This document shows, piece by piece, positions 33,811 to 34,293 of a stretch of 34,293 nucleotides of DNA (its first letter is position 1; every line of letters begins with the position of its first letter). The stretch is from Bacteroidetes bacterium UBA6221. GTDB taxonomy: Bacteria > Bacteroidota > Bacteroidia > Chitinophagales > Chitinophagaceae. Location of the stretch: NCBI GenBank assembly GCA_002421685.1, contig DISB01000003.1, positions 1 through 34,293 of the forward strand. Reading direction: 5' to 3'. Both the position numbers and the translations under genes were made by a program. The notes under the pieces were generated by a model, which saw only the letters and a program-made list of their open reading frames with translations, did no database searches and was not told the origin of the DNA.

Positions 33811-33899
33811 GTTTGTAGTGCGTTGATATTTGCTGCCTGTGCGACGTTGTCGGGGAGGCTACGCCGAACGGGCCCAGGATAAAACAATAGTTTACAACC

Positions 33900-34293
33900 T
33901 TAGTTCCCCACCTTTACAAAATTTCCGCTTTGCAATTTGAAATTCTTACCGGATACACCTTTTTTTGACATAGTGCAGTTGAGGGTACCTGTCCATTTGC
34001 CATCAGCAACAGAAACCAGTTTTACAGTGCCTGTGTCTTCACTATAATAACTAAACGAAACGCCCGCTTCATTACCGAAATATATCATGTTTGCCGAACC
34101 ATCCCCACCCGAAAAATCAAATTTATAATCGCCTGTTGTACCCGTGCCAAAGAGATATAATTCTATTCTTTTCCAGTCGCTGCCAGATGCAGTGTCGGTA
34201 GTAATGATGCGATATTTGTTCGTCCCGGTTTGTTCCAGTTTGGTATTGAATACATAATCCTTGCCATCTGACTCGTCCTGAAAAAGGTTTACA
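33900..34293 (-). CDS. C-terminal fragment of a beta-rich protein, cut by the right edge
   Basis: Reading leftward on the minus strand from 34292 gives about 130 codons without a stop, ending at TAA 33900. The fragment is Gly/Ser/Thr/Asp-rich with alternating hydrophobic residues (KRIELYLFGTGTTGDYKFDFSGG, TGTVKLVSVADGKWTGTL), typical of exported or lipoprotein beta-sandwich proteins of Bacteroidota. The internal ATG at 34088 is not the start. Family not recognised; N-terminus outside the window. Confidence 0.75.
   Translation of the reverse strand, partial: VNLFQDESDGKDYVFNTKLEQTGTNKYRIITTDTASGSDWKRIELYLFGTGTTGDYKFDFSGGDGSANMIYFGNEAGVSFSYYSEDTGTVKLVSVADGKWTGTLNCTMSKKGVSGKNFKLQSGNFVKVGN

Overview
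The window looks like a chromosomal segment of a Bacteroidota bacterium, most likely of the Chitinophagaceae type. The reasons are family content (a large repeat-bearing surface protein, TPR-TM-LuxR regulator, DUF4369-like TlpA thioredoxins, a kinase-RapZ fusion, a small exosortase-family protein), the lack of clear Shine-Dalgarno sequences, and several promoter-like sites of the TAnnTTTG type that this phylum uses. No tRNA, rRNA, insertion sequence, integrase or CRISPR array was seen.

Layout. 1-3210 (minus): a giant surface protein built from about fourteen 47-residue repeats. It is split by an apparent one-base frameshift near 1124 and runs off the left edge. A 32-residue single-pass membrane ORF lies just upstream, and a cluster of four 11-bp iterons follows. 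3265-6720 (minus): a transmembrane TPR/LuxR-HTH regulator and a YifB/ComM-type AAA ATPase. 6818-8623 (plus): a polytopic histidine-bearing membrane protein and a PaaG-like enoyl-CoA hydratase/isomerase. 8627-18585 (minus): a seven-gene directional run of envelope-flavoured genes, in transcription order a membrane-anchored patatin, a GT2-like protein, an MsbA-type ABC exporter, two tandem paralogous TlpA thioredoxins, an LpxH-like metallophosphoesterase and a GT28-like glycosyltransferase.

18769-22266 (plus): a secreted VWA protein with Pro/Glu-rich linkers, then a GNAT acetyltransferase overlapping a FemAB/GNAT-like protein. 22263-28527 (minus): DNA polymerase I, an exosortase-family protein, an APH-like sugar kinase fused to the RapZ C-terminal domain, a SixA-like phosphatase and LpxH. 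The four upstream genes (lpxH to exosortase) are tightly packed or overlapping and look like one operon.

28626-31458 (plus): a methionine-biosynthesis operon with promoter, SAM-I (S-box) riboswitch, intrinsic terminator, a cystathionine gamma-synthase-family gene and homoserine dehydrogenase. 31459-33810: small accessory genes (GNAT, a helical unknown, an AHSA1/SRPBCC protein) separated by hairpin-rich intergenic DNA. 33900-34293 (minus): the C-terminal end of a beta-rich protein cut by the right edge.

The clearest functional stories are SAM-controlled methionine synthesis, lipid A/envelope genes, and a compact operon in which amino-sugar sensing or recycling (kinase-RapZ), lipid A synthesis (LpxH) and a putative exosortase are co-transcribed. 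I did not find an obvious new multi-gene defence or mobile system. The most unusual items are the kinase-RapZ operon with its orphan exosortase-like gene, the membrane patatin, the iteron/regulator/surface-protein arrangement and the S-box with a visible intrinsic terminator.
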